NCBI RefSeq assembly: GCF_002863585.1
Contig: NZ_PGUY01000075.1
Location: 1-40,097 of the forward strand
Source: Peribacillus deserti
GTDB taxonomy: Bacteria; Bacillota; Bacilli; Bacillales; DSM-1321
Reading direction: 5' to 3'
Length of the DNA: 40,097 nt
Below the pieces are notes generated by a model that ran no database searches, was not told the DNA's origin, and saw nothing but the letters and a program-made list of their open reading frames with translations. Of the stretch, positions 24,467-33,093 are shown one piece after another; the stretch's first letter is position 1; each line of letters begins with the position of its first letter. Position numbers and translations under genes: made by a program.

Positions 24467-26362
24467 TTAATCTTCACTCCCCATATCCTGTAAAACTTCA
24501 TTGATGAATTCCAGGCTTGTTCCTGCATGAATCATTCCGTCTAAACCAGCATGTTTCAAACTTTGAGCCAGAGCTTCTGGCAGTTTCCCAGCGATATACA
24601 CCTTTTGAACATGATCTACCTGCTTAATGACTTTAACCAAAGACTCCGCATAGTTATCGTAGTCTTCATCGCTTCCGCAGATACAGAAATGCTGCGTATC
24701 ATGATTTTGACTAACAAAATTGAGGGCTTCTTCTGCGTGGTCACTCTGGATTCCTTTGCTCTGAAAAGAAAGTATTCCTCCCGCCGAGAAGAAACCGTTT
24801 ATAAAATCAGCTCGAGGCTTGAAGCTTTTAAGGGAGTTTAAGCCGATCAATCCCACTTTTATTGAATTACCGCGCCGATCTTTAATCTGTTCGGCAGCTC
24901 TTCTGATTTCTTCAAGCTGTGATGCGAGCCTGTTTGACGTTAAAGCCCTGACAGGCTTAAGCCCATATTTTGATAAATCGATAAGCATTTTGGATGTTTC
25001 TCGTTTGGCTGGGCCCTTCTTCTTCCTTTCATTAATGTCAGCATATACATTCGTTCCTATTATTCGTTCTTTTCTTTTAAGAGCGGACTCTGACTTTTCT
25101 TCGAATATATTGGAAATTCGTTCTTGTATCCAGCCGCTTTCCAGTGCAGAGAAGGCACCGCCCTGCTCCTCTATTTCCAGGAACAGTTCCCACGCAGCCT
25201 GCGTCAGCTGATCAGTCAGGCTTTCCACATACCAAGATCCCGCCGCAGGATCTGTCACATATTTTAAATGGGCTTCTTCAGCTAAAATAAAGTGGATGTT
25301 TCGCGCTATTCTTTTAGCAAGGTCCTTGCTTTCCTCAGAAATCGAATCAAAGGGATGAATCTCCAGATATTGAATTCCGCCTGTAACAGCAGCGAATGCC
25401 TGATTGGCAGTTCTAAGGATATTAACATGATGATCATAATAAGACTGCGTAAATAACGAGGTCTCAGCATGAATCTCCATTTTAAAGAAGTCATGGTCGG
25501 CCTTATAGGAATCCCCTATTAAAGCCCATAACCGTCTGGCGGCTCTCAGCTTCGCAACCCCCATAAAGAAGTTTGAATCCAAAGCAAATGAAAAAATCAT
25601 CTTGCTGGCTGCCGTCTCTAGAGAGAGCCCGTTTTCTTCAGCCCTATTCAGATATTCCACTCCAAGAGATACAGCCATGGCTAATTCCTGAACAGCATTC
25701 GCTCCAGCATTATGATAAATCGATGATTTTATAAGGACGCTTCTTAAGTCTGGCATCATGCTGTCCATTTCTGCTATCCTGCCGGCCCAGTCATGAAAAA
25801 AGAGGGCCTCATTCTCAGGAAGCTGCCCAGCCATGACAGCTTCTGAAATGATATCCTCAGCAGCTGCGCCCTGGAAACCAAGGTTTATCTGGTTTTTTAT
25901 GGCCTCATCTGTCAGTTTGCAAAAGTAGGCCTGTGTACCCTTTAAATCCAGATAAAGAGGCAGGTTTCTTTCCTGGAGGCTCCGCATTAATTCTTCAAAA
26001 TCTGAGAATTGTACATCCTTTAATGAGGAAAAATCAAAGGAAATTGTATTTTGACCATTTGCGACAGCCTCATCTAATTCTTTCAACAAATCCTTATAAT
26101 CCGTTTCCTTTAGTGTCTGGGCAATTCCCCAAGGCTGTTCTCTATAGCCCAGAGACGAGATTCCTCTTGTAAATGGAAATTTCCCAGGCAGTTCCTCAGC
26201 TTTGTTTCCCTCGGTATATATGGGGTTTAATTGAATATTCTCATATGTATACCTTGTCAGGCTATCAACACTCTTCCCTTTCAGGCTTGCTTCGGCAGTG
26301 GTTTTCCACACATCATAACCCGGATTAGGAAAGGTAATTTCTCGTAATTCTTTAATTTTCAT
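24467..26362 (-). CDS. mutA: Methylmalonyl-CoA mutase small subunit
   Basis: A 631-residue partner of MutB with the same barrel-plus-flavodoxin layout but degenerate catalysis. The C-terminal domain (about 500-631) lacks the DxHxxG cobalamin motif, as is usual for small subunits, so it should not bind cofactor. Shared segments include PFTRGISSLGYREQPWGIAQ, AARRLWALIGD and DPAAGSWYVESLT. It forms a heterodimer with MutB. The start is uncertain: ATG at 26362 with a weak GAAAG SD, or a GTG six codons upstream (26380). A perfect cre-type site overlaps this start region. First gene of mutA-mutB-meaB. Confidence 0.93.
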   Translation of the reverse strand: MKIKELREITFPNPGYDVWKTTAEASLKGKSVDSLTRYTYENIQLNPIYTEGNKAEELPGKFPFTRGISSLGYREQPWGIAQTLKETDYKDLLKELDEAVANGQNTISFDFSSLKDVQFSDFEELMRSLQERNLPLYLDLKGTQAYFCKLTDEAIKNQINLGFQGAAAEDIISEAVMAGQLPENEALFFHDWAGRIAEMDSMMPDLRSVLIKSSIYHNAGANAVQELAMAVSLGVEYLNRAEENGLSLETAASKMIFSFALDSNFFMGVAKLRAARRLWALIGDSYKADHDFFKMEIHAETSLFTQSYYDHHVNILRTANQAFAAVTGGIQYLEIHPFDSISEESKDLAKRIARNIHFILAEEAHLKYVTDPAAGSWYVESLTDQLTQAAWELFLEIEEQGGAFSALESGWIQERISNIFEEKSESALKRKERIIGTNVYADINERKKKGPAKRETSKMLIDLSKYGLKPVRALTSNRLASQLEEIRRAAEQIKDRRGNSIKVGLIGLNSLKSFKPRADFINGFFSAGGILSFQSKGIQSDHAEEALNFVSQNHDTQHFCICGSDEDYDNYAESLVKVIKQVDHVQKVYIAGKLPEALAQSLKHAGLDGMIHAGTSLEFINEVLQDMGSED

Positions 26363-26375
26363 GTAATCGCTTTCA
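26362..26375 (-). promoter_or_regulatory. cre (CcpA) site at the start of mutA
   Basis: TGTAATCGCTTTCA (plus strand) fits the cre pattern TGNAANCGNNNNCA at every fixed position, in both orientations. It lies about 60 nt downstream of the inferred transcription start, a position where CcpA acts as a roadblock. This would shut the mutase operon when glucose is present. Confidence 0.6.
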
Positions 26376-26438
26376 AACACAGCTGTATGCCGGCGTGAAG
26401 CTTTCCCCCTCTATAATCACATAAGAATCCCTTTCTAT

Positions 26439-26467
26439 ATTTTAGAACAGTCAGTATATTTGTGCAA
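26439..26467 (-). promoter_or_regulatory. Sigma-A promoter of mutA-mutB-meaB
   Basis: TTGCAC (26462-26467), 17 nt, TAAAAT (26439-26444) on the minus strand, leaving a leader of about 70 nt. It is back-to-back with the promoter of the esterase gene. Confidence 0.6.
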
Positions 26468-26545
26468 TTAAATGAAAAAGTGAATGGTATTTTAACAATT
26501 GTCGGGCACCTGGCCAAGGAATATTTAATTACAACGTAAAAATAA

Positions 26546-26574
26546 TTGCTTTTAAAAGTAAATTATCAGATAAT
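26546..26574 (+). promoter_or_regulatory. Sigma-A promoter of the esterase gene
   Basis: TTGCTT (26546-26551), 17 nt, GATAAT (26569-26574), about 30 nt ahead of the ATG. Confidence 0.5.
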
Positions 26575-26604
26575 AAAATAAATCAAAAAATATGGGGGTT
26601 AGGT

Positions 26605-27501
26605 ATGGATTTAATTAGCTTGCCAGTGTATGATACAAAGTTTATCTCAGATATAGAATTCGGTAATGGCGGCGGTGTGCCGCTACTGTTAGATCTTTGC
26701 AAGCCTATAAATAGTGAGGGGCCTTTTCCGGCAATTATATATATTCATGGAGGCGGCTGGAAGTTTGGTGATAAGGCTTCAAGCGGAGGAAAGAAGACTT
26801 TGAAATTTGCTAAATATGGTTTCGTAACCTGCAGTATCAATCATCGATCCACTAAAAACGCTTCACACCCTGCTCAAATCCATGATGTAAAGGCTGCTGT
26901 CAGATGGCTTAGAGCTCATGCCGAAAAGTATCAGATTGATCCAAATAAAATCGGTGTATGGGGTCATTCATCTGGCGGTCATTTAGCCGCCTTGCTTGGA
27001 ACCTCGGAAGATATTCCAGAACTCAAAGGAAACAGCGGGTCACCCGGATATTCCAGCCGGGTCCAGGCGGTGTGTACTTCTGCAGGCCCAACTGACATCC
27101 TTAAAATGGGCGGATGGCACGATGCTCCCAACTCCCCAGAAGCATGCCTTATAGGAAGCACTTACCACAAGGACAAACCACTGATAGCTCAAGAACTTAA
27201 TCCGATTACACATATCACAAAAGATGTTCCGCCATTCTTAATTATCCATGGAGATCAAGATGAAATCGTACCAGTTGGACAGGCGGAATTTCTATTTAAT
27301 GGATTAGCGGACGTTTCCTTCTTGCGTATTAAAAATGGAGACCACGATGACTATAATGGAGGAACCTTACAGTTGGATGATATCCTGCCTTTGATCCTTT
27401 CTTTCTTCGCTAAAACATTAAAAGGAACTAAACAGCCGGCAGCAGAGATTAAAGCTAAACGGGAAGCGATGAGAAGGGCAATAGATCACTTTTTAAAATA
27501 A
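26605..27501 (+). CDS. Alpha/beta hydrolase, BD-FAE / carboxylesterase type
   Basis: A 298-residue serine hydrolase with no signal peptide. The oxyanion motif HGGGW (48-52) and the nucleophile elbow GHSSG with Ser122 are followed by the acid in the IHGDQDEIVP segment and the base His in NGDHDDY. This is the order of family S9-like esterases that hydrolyse esters of acylated sugars or other small substrates. The ATG has GGGGGTTAGGT just upstream. It stands alone between the divergent mutase operon and the bkd operon. The substrate is unknown; no clear terminator follows. Confidence 0.88.
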   Translation: MDLISLPVYDTKFISDIEFGNGGGVPLLLDLCKPINSEGPFPAIIYIHGGGWKFGDKASSGGKKTLKFAKYGFVTCSINHRSTKNASHPAQIHDVKAAVRWLRAHAEKYQIDPNKIGVWGHSSGGHLAALLGTSEDIPELKGNSGSPGYSSRVQAVCTSAGPTDILKMGGWHDAPNSPEACLIGSTYHKDKPLIAQELNPITHITKDVPPFLIIHGDQDEIVPVGQAEFLFNGLADVSFLRIKNGDHDDYNGGTLQLDDILPLILSFFAKTLKGTKQPAAEIKAKREAMRRAIDHFLK

Positions 27502-27618
27502 GTTTACAGGGTCATTTCACCCCAATCTTCTGTTTTTGGGTAGAAGGCAGGAATCGGAACTTGTTTAGACAACAGTCATTATGTACAACAAAGGGCAGAT
27601 CTCATTAAGGCTTGAGAG

Positions 27619-27789
27619 AAGCATAAGTTAAAGAAAATAAGCATAAACCTCCTAAGATAAACATACACGCTGAAGGATAAGCATACATTTTTTGCACATA
27701 AGCATAAATTGCCAAACGTAAGCATATATCATACAAACCTAAGCATAAAATTCAAAAACTTAAGCATAAAAGCTGAAAACATAAGCATA
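27619..27789. repeat. Phased array of nine ATAAGCATA repeats
   Basis: AAGCATA occurs at 27619, 27639, 27659 (variant AAACATA), 27679, 27700, 27720, 27741, 27762 and 27783. The spacing is always 20 or 21 bp, two helical turns. The wider consensus is ATAAGCATAAA followed by 9-10 variable bases often ending in AAAC or AAG. The period is not a multiple of three, so it is not coding. The short repeat and variable fill resemble iterons or a multi-site operator rather than a CRISPR array. The role is unknown. Confidence 0.85.
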
Positions 27790-28205
27790 GGAACCTACAG
27801 GAGATGTAAAGTTTTATCCAAACAGTATTTTAGCCACAAATCTCACCGGTTTTATGTATCTAAGACCGCTAATTAATAAAGATATGTTAACAAATAGAGC
27901 TTTTTTGAACTATAAATCAACGATTCCCGGAAAATTTGGCCTATCCTTCTTTAAAATGACCATTGTCACTCAGTCTACCATCAGAATTAATGGTTTGATG
28001 GGTGTTATGATCAAATTTCAAATAGCGGAATATATAATGGCAGGCACATTCACCTGTCGATGACTTCCTCAAAATTAATAGCTTTGAGTTCACGTCAGTG
28101 ATAGTGTTTTTACATAGAATAAAAGGACCAGTACACTACTAATCAAAAAATAAAAAACAAATCACAGCAGCAAATACTTTTTACTGCCCCTCCAGCGGAT
28201 TTACC
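27790..28205. other. Intergenic stretch between the repeat array and the bkdB terminator
   Basis: An AT-rich, non-coding-looking region. A 69-codon frame (27854-28063, plus) has no Shine-Dalgarno and no recognisable motif. I see no RNA gene or mobile element here. Confidence 0.4.
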
Positions 28206-28257
28206 TAAAAAACTGCACCTCGATTGTTAGTTTTTACTTCCTAACAATCGAGGTGCA
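28206..28257 (-). terminator. Long-stem intrinsic terminator of the bkd operon
   Basis: Perfect 17-bp arms (28214-28230 and 28241-28257, beginning TGCACCTCGATTG) with a 10-nt loop. On the minus strand GTTTTTTAGG follows. It lies about 20 nt past the bkdB stop codon, at the end of the seven-gene operon. Confidence 0.9.
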
Positions 28258-28278
28258 TCTTCGTTCCCGGCGTTTTTC

Positions 28279-29565
28279 TTAATAAATCGGTGTATTCTCT
28301 TTTGAAGTGTTTTCCAGGATTTCTTTTACCCTGGCTAAGAAACGGCCGCACACGAGTCCGTCCAGGACACGGTGGTCTAAGGACATACAGAGGTTTACCA
28401 TATCACGGACCGCGATCATTCCGTCAATGATGACCGGGCGTTTAACAATGGACTCCACCTGCAGGATCGCCGCCTGTGGGTAATTGATAATACCCATGGA
28501 CTGGACAGAACCGAAAGAGCCCGTGTTATTTAAAGTGAATGTACCGCCCTGCATTTCATCTGATTTCAGCTTGCCCGTTCTCACCTTCCCAGCCAGTTCG
28601 GTAATTTCCCGAGCAATTCCTTTGATGGTTTTTTCGTCAGCATGTTTAATGACAGGAACATAAAGGGCATCCTCTGTTGCAACGGCAATCGAGATGTTGA
28701 TGTCCTTCTTCTGGATGATTTTATCTCCAGCCCACATGGAGTTGATCTGCGGGAATTCTTTAAGAGCTTGAGCAACAGCCTTAACAAAGAAGGCAAAGTA
28801 CGTTAAGTTAAAGCCTTCTGTCTGCTTAAATTCTTTTTTCAATGAATCACGGTAGGAAACCAGGTTTGTTACATCAACTTCCACCATTGTCCATGCATGC
28901 GGGGCTTCGTGCTTGCTCCTCAGCATGTTAGCCGCAATAGCTTTGCGTACCCCAGTAACCGGTATCTCAATATCCCCAGCAGCTGTTGGAATTTGAATGG
29001 CATCTGGTTTCTTTTGCTGAACTGGAGCTTCCTGCTTTTCAGAACGCTTGGAAGGAGCTGGCTCTGGCGCCGAGACGGCCGGCTTTTCATTCGCAGGTGC
29101 AGGAATGCCGCCTGCTTCAACAATGGCAAGCAGGTCTTTTCTTGTAATCCTTCCACCAGCACCTGTGCCTGTAACCCTTGTTAAATCAATCTCGTTTTCC
29201 TGAGCTATTTTTAAAACGGCCGGTGAATATCTGGCTTTGTTTTGATTAGCCTGTGGCTGGGTATGTTGTTCTGCAGCTTTTTTTTCTTCAACAGCGCTTT
29301 CCTTTGCTTCCTCCTTTTCCCCGCCTTCTATTTCCAGGGAGCAGATGAATTCTCCTACAGAGAGAGTTTCACCCTCTTCAGCTAGTAATTCCTTAATTGT
29401 TCCCGTAAAAGACGAGGGAATTTCGGCGTTTACTTTGTCGGTCATCACTTCCGCTATTGGATCATACTTGTTTACTTTATCTCCGGGAGAAACGAGCCAC
29501 TTACTGATCGTACCTTCCGTAACACTTTCACCCAGCTGAGGCATTTTTAATTGTTCTATTGTCAA
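28279..29565 (-). CDS. bkdB: Branched-chain keto acid dehydrogenase E2 (dihydrolipoyl acyltransferase)
   Basis: The 428-residue core subunit of the BKD complex. The lipoyl domain (1-77) has Lys44 in the EVMTDKVNAE motif. A Glu/Lys/Ala/Pro-rich linker, a peripheral-subunit-binding domain (about 111-147, RYSPAVLKIAQEN...GRITRKDLL), a second linker and the catalytic domain follow. The catalytic domain ends in the HRVLDG active site (His398, Asp402). It transfers the acyl group from E1 to CoA, giving isobutyryl-, isovaleryl- and 2-methylbutyryl-CoA for catabolism and for branched fatty acid priming. The start is a TTG with AAGGAGGGA 7 nt upstream. Last gene of the operon. Confidence 0.95.
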   Translation of the reverse strand: MTIEQLKMPQLGESVTEGTISKWLVSPGDKVNKYDPIAEVMTDKVNAEIPSSFTGTIKELLAEEGETLSVGEFICSLEIEGGEKEEAKESAVEEKKAAEQHTQPQANQNKARYSPAVLKIAQENEIDLTRVTGTGAGGRITRKDLLAIVEAGGIPAPANEKPAVSAPEPAPSKRSEKQEAPVQQKKPDAIQIPTAAGDIEIPVTGVRKAIAANMLRSKHEAPHAWTMVEVDVTNLVSYRDSLKKEFKQTEGFNLTYFAFFVKAVAQALKEFPQINSMWAGDKIIQKKDINISIAVATEDALYVPVIKHADEKTIKGIAREITELAGKVRTGKLKSDEMQGGTFTLNNTGSFGSVQSMGIINYPQAAILQVESIVKRPVIIDGMIAVRDMVNLCMSLDHRVLDGLVCGRFLARVKEILENTSKENTPIY

Positions 29566-29595
29566 TGTATATCCCTCCTTCAGCTAGCTGGTGAA

Positions 29596-30579
29596 TTAAA
29601 ACTCAGCCAGCTCTCTCATTGCCTTTTCTACTTTATCAGGATTAACCATGAAGAATTTTTCCATCGTAGGTGCATATGGCATAGCAGGTATATCAGGACC
29701 AGCCAATCGTTTGATCGGCGCATCAAGATCAAACAAACAATTTTCAGAGATGATGGCAGCTACCTCGCTCATAATGCTTCCTTCTTTGTTATCTTCTGTC
29801 AGCAGCAGGACTTTACCAGTCTTGGAGGCTGCCTCAATGATCGCTTCTTTATCCAGCGGGTAAATGGTTCTCAAGTCTAAAATATGAGCGGATATACCAT
29901 CGCTTGCAAGCCTTTCTGCTGCCTGCAGGGCAAAATGAACACAAAGTCCATAAGTGATCACCGTAATATCGTCGCCCTCGCGTTTCACATCTGCCTTACC
30001 GATCGGCAGCACATAATCATCATCTGGCACTTCACCCTTGATGAGGCGATAGGCACGCTTATGTTCAAAGAATAATACCGGGTCTTCATCGCGGATCGCC
30101 GCCTTTAATAGGCCTTTAACATCGTATGGCGTAGATGGCATCACTATTTTAAGACCGGGCTGCCCTGCAAATACCTTCTCTACCGACTGCGAATGATATA
30201 AAGCTCCATGAACACCGCCGCCGTAAGGTGCACGTACTACAATCGGACAGCTCCAATCGTTATTGGATCTATAGCGGATCCTCGCAGCCTCTGAAATAAT
30301 CTGATTCACGGCAGGCATGATAAAATCAGCAAACTGCATTTCAGCAATAGGCCTCATTCCATACATCGCGGCTCCGATACCGACTCCGGCAATCGCTGAT
30401 TCTGCAAGCGGAGTGTCAATGACACGGGCTTCACCAAACTGATCATACAAACCATGCGTTGCTTTAAATACTCCGCCTTTTTTCCCGACATCTTCTCCGA
30501 GTACGAAAACGCGGGAATCTCTTTCCATTTCTTCTCTCATCGCCATGGTTACAGCATCAATATAAGAAATTACCGCCAT
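29596..30579 (-). CDS. bkdAB: Branched-chain keto acid dehydrogenase E1 beta subunit
   Basis: The 327-residue beta chain of the thiamine-diphosphate E1 component. Its N-terminal pyrimidine-binding half has the segments VLGEDVGKKGGVFKAT, EAASKTG-type turns and the conserved RAPYGGGVHGALYHSQS block; a transketolase C-terminal domain (about 195-320) follows. With BkdAA it decarboxylates the 2-oxo acids of Leu, Ile and Val and acylates the lipoyl group of BkdB. Its ATG follows the bkdAA stop without a gap, with GGGGGAG inside the bkdAA end as SD. Confidence 0.95.
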   Translation of the reverse strand: MAVISYIDAVTMAMREEMERDSRVFVLGEDVGKKGGVFKATHGLYDQFGEARVIDTPLAESAIAGVGIGAAMYGMRPIAEMQFADFIMPAVNQIISEAARIRYRSNNDWSCPIVVRAPYGGGVHGALYHSQSVEKVFAGQPGLKIVMPSTPYDVKGLLKAAIRDEDPVLFFEHKRAYRLIKGEVPDDDYVLPIGKADVKREGDDITVITYGLCVHFALQAAERLASDGISAHILDLRTIYPLDKEAIIEAASKTGKVLLLTEDNKEGSIMSEVAAIISENCLFDLDAPIKRLAGPDIPAMPYAPTMEKFFMVNPDKVEKAMRELAEF

Positions 30580-31587
30580 TTAAAACTCCCCCTGCTCCTC
30601 GGCATACACGTATTTCAAAGCATGCTCCGGCTCTGCATATGGAGCATTTTCCGCATAATCAGTAGCTTCGTTTACGATCTGCATGATTTTTTTATTGATT
30701 TGTTCCTCAAGCTCGTCATTCAGCACTCCTGTTTCCTTCAGGTAAGCACCAAACGTAATGATTGGATCTTTCGTTTTAGCCTCCGCCACTTCATCAGGTG
30801 CACGGTAAATGCGGTCATCATCATCACTTGAGTGGGCTGTAAGACGATATGAAATCGTCTCAATGAGTGTAGGTCCTTCCCCACGGCGCCCTCTGTCTGC
30901 CGCTTCTTTTACAGCTTTATATACTTCTAATGGGTCGTTGCCGTCAACCGTATATCCAGGCATTCCATATCCAATGGCTCTGTCTGAGACATTTTCACAG
31001 GCAAGCTGTTTCTCTATCGGTACCGAGATGGCGTATTTATTATTTTCACACATAAAAATGACAGGTAATTTATGTACACCGGCAAAGTTAGCCCCTTCAT
31101 GGAAATCCCCCTGGTTGGAAGAGCCTTCTCCAAACGTAACAAACGTTACAAGATCTTTGCCTTCCATTTTACCGGCAAGAGCAATGCCCACAGCATGCGG
31201 AACCTGGGTTGTAACAGGTGAAGAACCGGTTACAATACGGTTGCTCCTTTGACCAAAGTGTCCTGGCATCTGACGGCCGCCGGAGTTAGGATCTTCCGCT
31301 TTAGCGAACCCAGACAGCATAAGCTCTTTTGCTGTCATGCCAAATGAGACCACTACACCTACGTCTCTGTAATAGGGAAGAACATAATCCTTTTCTTTGT
31401 CAAGGGCAAAAGCCGCTCCTACCTGGGCAGCCTCCTGCCCCTGGCATGAGATAACAAATGGAATTTTTCCGGAACGGTTCAAGAGCCACATCCGCTCATC
31501 AATCCGACGGCTCAACAGCATTTTTTCGTACATATCCAATACGGTTTCATCACTTAGCCCTAAGCCCTTATGGCGATTTTCAACCAT
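30580..31587 (-). CDS. bkdAA: Branched-chain keto acid dehydrogenase E1 alpha subunit
   Basis: The 335-residue E1 alpha chain. The thiamine diphosphate motif begins GEGSSNQGDFHEG and ends ENNKYAIS. The phosphorylation-loop region YRLTAHSSDDDDRIYRAPDEV is typical of this family. It forms the alpha2-beta2 E1 with BkdAB in the cytosol. The ATG is preceded by AGGAGG at 7 nt. It lies between lpdV and bkdAB in the order conserved in Bacillus. Confidence 0.95.
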   Translation of the reverse strand: MVENRHKGLGLSDETVLDMYEKMLLSRRIDERMWLLNRSGKIPFVISCQGQEAAQVGAAFALDKEKDYVLPYYRDVGVVVSFGMTAKELMLSGFAKAEDPNSGGRQMPGHFGQRSNRIVTGSSPVTTQVPHAVGIALAGKMEGKDLVTFVTFGEGSSNQGDFHEGANFAGVHKLPVIFMCENNKYAISVPIEKQLACENVSDRAIGYGMPGYTVDGNDPLEVYKAVKEAADRGRRGEGPTLIETISYRLTAHSSDDDDRIYRAPDEVAEAKTKDPIITFGAYLKETGVLNDELEEQINKKIMQIVNEATDYAENAPYAEPEHALKYVYAEEQGEF

Positions 31588-31654
31588 GAAAAAACCTCCT
31601 ATAATTTTATTTGTTTAAAATGGCATCCCAAACAACCGTTCAGGCTCAACACTG

Positions 31655-33076
31655 TTAAGTATGGATCGCAAGTCCATCCACTGCCTGCGCCGCTTCCCCA
31701 ATGGCTTCCGAAAGTGTTGGATGCGGGTGGATGGTATGGCCTATTTCCCAAGGAGTTGCATCAAGAACCTTGGCTAAACCTGCTTCAGAGATCATGTCCG
31801 TCACATGCGGGCCGATCATATGTACACCTAGAAGATCATCTGTTTCTTCATCCGCAATGATTTTTACAAAACCATCTGATTCCCCATATACCAGCGCCTT
31901 CCCTATTACCTTGAATGGAAACTTGCCTGTTTTGATTTTAAAGCCTTTTTCTTTAGCTTCTTCTTCAGTGAGACCCACACTAGCAGCTTCTGGGCTTGAA
32001 TAGATGCACTTTGATATGGTTGTATAGTCGATTGGCCCGGGGTTTTTCCCAGCTATATGCTCCACGGCAGTAATTCCCTCATGGGAAGCTACGTGTGCCA
32101 GCTGGAGGCCGCCGATGACATCGCCAATCGCATAGATATGCGATTCTTTCGTCTGATAAAAAGAGTTGGTTAGAATATATCCTTTTTCTGTCTGAATGTC
32201 GGTATTCTGTAAGCCGATGCCCTCTGTATTTGCCATACGTCCCACTGAAACAAGAATTTTTTCTGCTTCAAATACTTTTGTTTCATTTTTTATTTCTGCA
32301 GAAATATTTACCTTTTCCGTTTTTTGGAGCGTTTCTGGGAGGACTTTTGCTCCCGTGACAAATTTGACTCCCCGTTTTTTAAGGAGCCGTTCCATTTCTT
32401 TAGATACTTCCTTATCTTCTGTCGGGAGGATGCGGTCAGCATATTCGATCACCGTGACTTCAACACCAAAGTCAACAAGCATCGAGGCCCACTCGATGCC
32501 AATGACACCCCCGCCTACAATGACGATGGATTTAGGGAGCTCTGTCATCTGCAGCGCTTCATCTGAGGTCATTACCAGATGGCCGTCAATCTCCAAACCT
32601 GGGAGTGACCTCGGCCTTGAACCGGTAGCAATGATTACATTCTTAGGAATCAGCATTTCGTTCTCTTCGCCGCTGTTCATTTCCACGGAAATCGTCCCAG
32701 GCATAGGGGAAAAAATGGATGGCCCCAGAATTCTTCCAATACCTTCAAAAACATCAATCTTTCCTTTTTTCATTAAAAACTGTACGCCTTTATGGAGCTG
32801 GTCTACTATTTTATCTTTCCGTTTCTGCACGTTAAGGAAATTGAGTCCGACTTCACCAGTTGTAACACCGTATTCTTCACTTTTCTTAGCGGTGCTGAAA
32901 ACTTCCGCACTTCTTAATAACGCTTTTGAAGGGATGCAGCCTCTATGAAGGCAGGTTCCACCCAGCTTCCCTTTTTCCACGATGGCGGTTTTTAATCCCA
33001 GCTGGGCGGCACGGATTGCCGCTACATATCCCCCGGTTCCTCCGCCGAGGATCACTAAATCGTATTCCTGTGCCAT
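31655..33076 (-). CDS. lpdV: Dihydrolipoyl dehydrogenase (E3) of the BKD complex
   Basis: A 473-residue FAD disulphide oxidoreductase that reoxidises the E2 lipoyl group with NAD+. The FAD fingerprint is GGGTGGYVAAIRAAQ (11-25), the redox disulphide Cys42/Cys47 lies in GGTCLHRGCIPSK, the NAD fingerprint is GGGVIGIEWAS, and the active-site His-Glu pair is in the C-terminal HPHPTLSEAIGEA. Complete length. The ATG has AGGAGT 9 nt upstream. It lies between buk and bkdAA in the bkd operon, which identifies it as the complex-specific E3 rather than the pyruvate dehydrogenase one. Confidence 0.95.
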   Translation of the reverse strand: MAQEYDLVILGGGTGGYVAAIRAAQLGLKTAIVEKGKLGGTCLHRGCIPSKALLRSAEVFSTAKKSEEYGVTTGEVGLNFLNVQKRKDKIVDQLHKGVQFLMKKGKIDVFEGIGRILGPSIFSPMPGTISVEMNSGEENEMLIPKNVIIATGSRPRSLPGLEIDGHLVMTSDEALQMTELPKSIVIVGGGVIGIEWASMLVDFGVEVTVIEYADRILPTEDKEVSKEMERLLKKRGVKFVTGAKVLPETLQKTEKVNISAEIKNETKVFEAEKILVSVGRMANTEGIGLQNTDIQTEKGYILTNSFYQTKESHIYAIGDVIGGLQLAHVASHEGITAVEHIAGKNPGPIDYTTISKCIYSSPEAASVGLTEEEAKEKGFKIKTGKFPFKVIGKALVYGESDGFVKIIADEETDDLLGVHMIGPHVTDMISEAGLAKVLDATPWEIGHTIHPHPTLSEAIGEAAQAVDGLAIHT

Positions 33077-33093
33077 AATGATTTCACTCCTAT

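Noticed and set aside
27619-27789. CRISPR array
   Set aside because: Repeats are only about 9-11 bp with 20-21-bp periodicity and AT-rich low-complexity fill. No cas genes lie nearby.
27854-28063. 69-codon plus-strand frame between the repeat array and bkdB
   Set aside because: No SD, no recognisable motif, composition like the surrounding intergenic DNA.
32196-32948. 250-codon plus-strand frame over lpdV
   Set aside because: Antisense shadow with Ser/Pro/Thr-rich composition typical of reversed coding DNA; lpdV motifs are complete on the minus strand.
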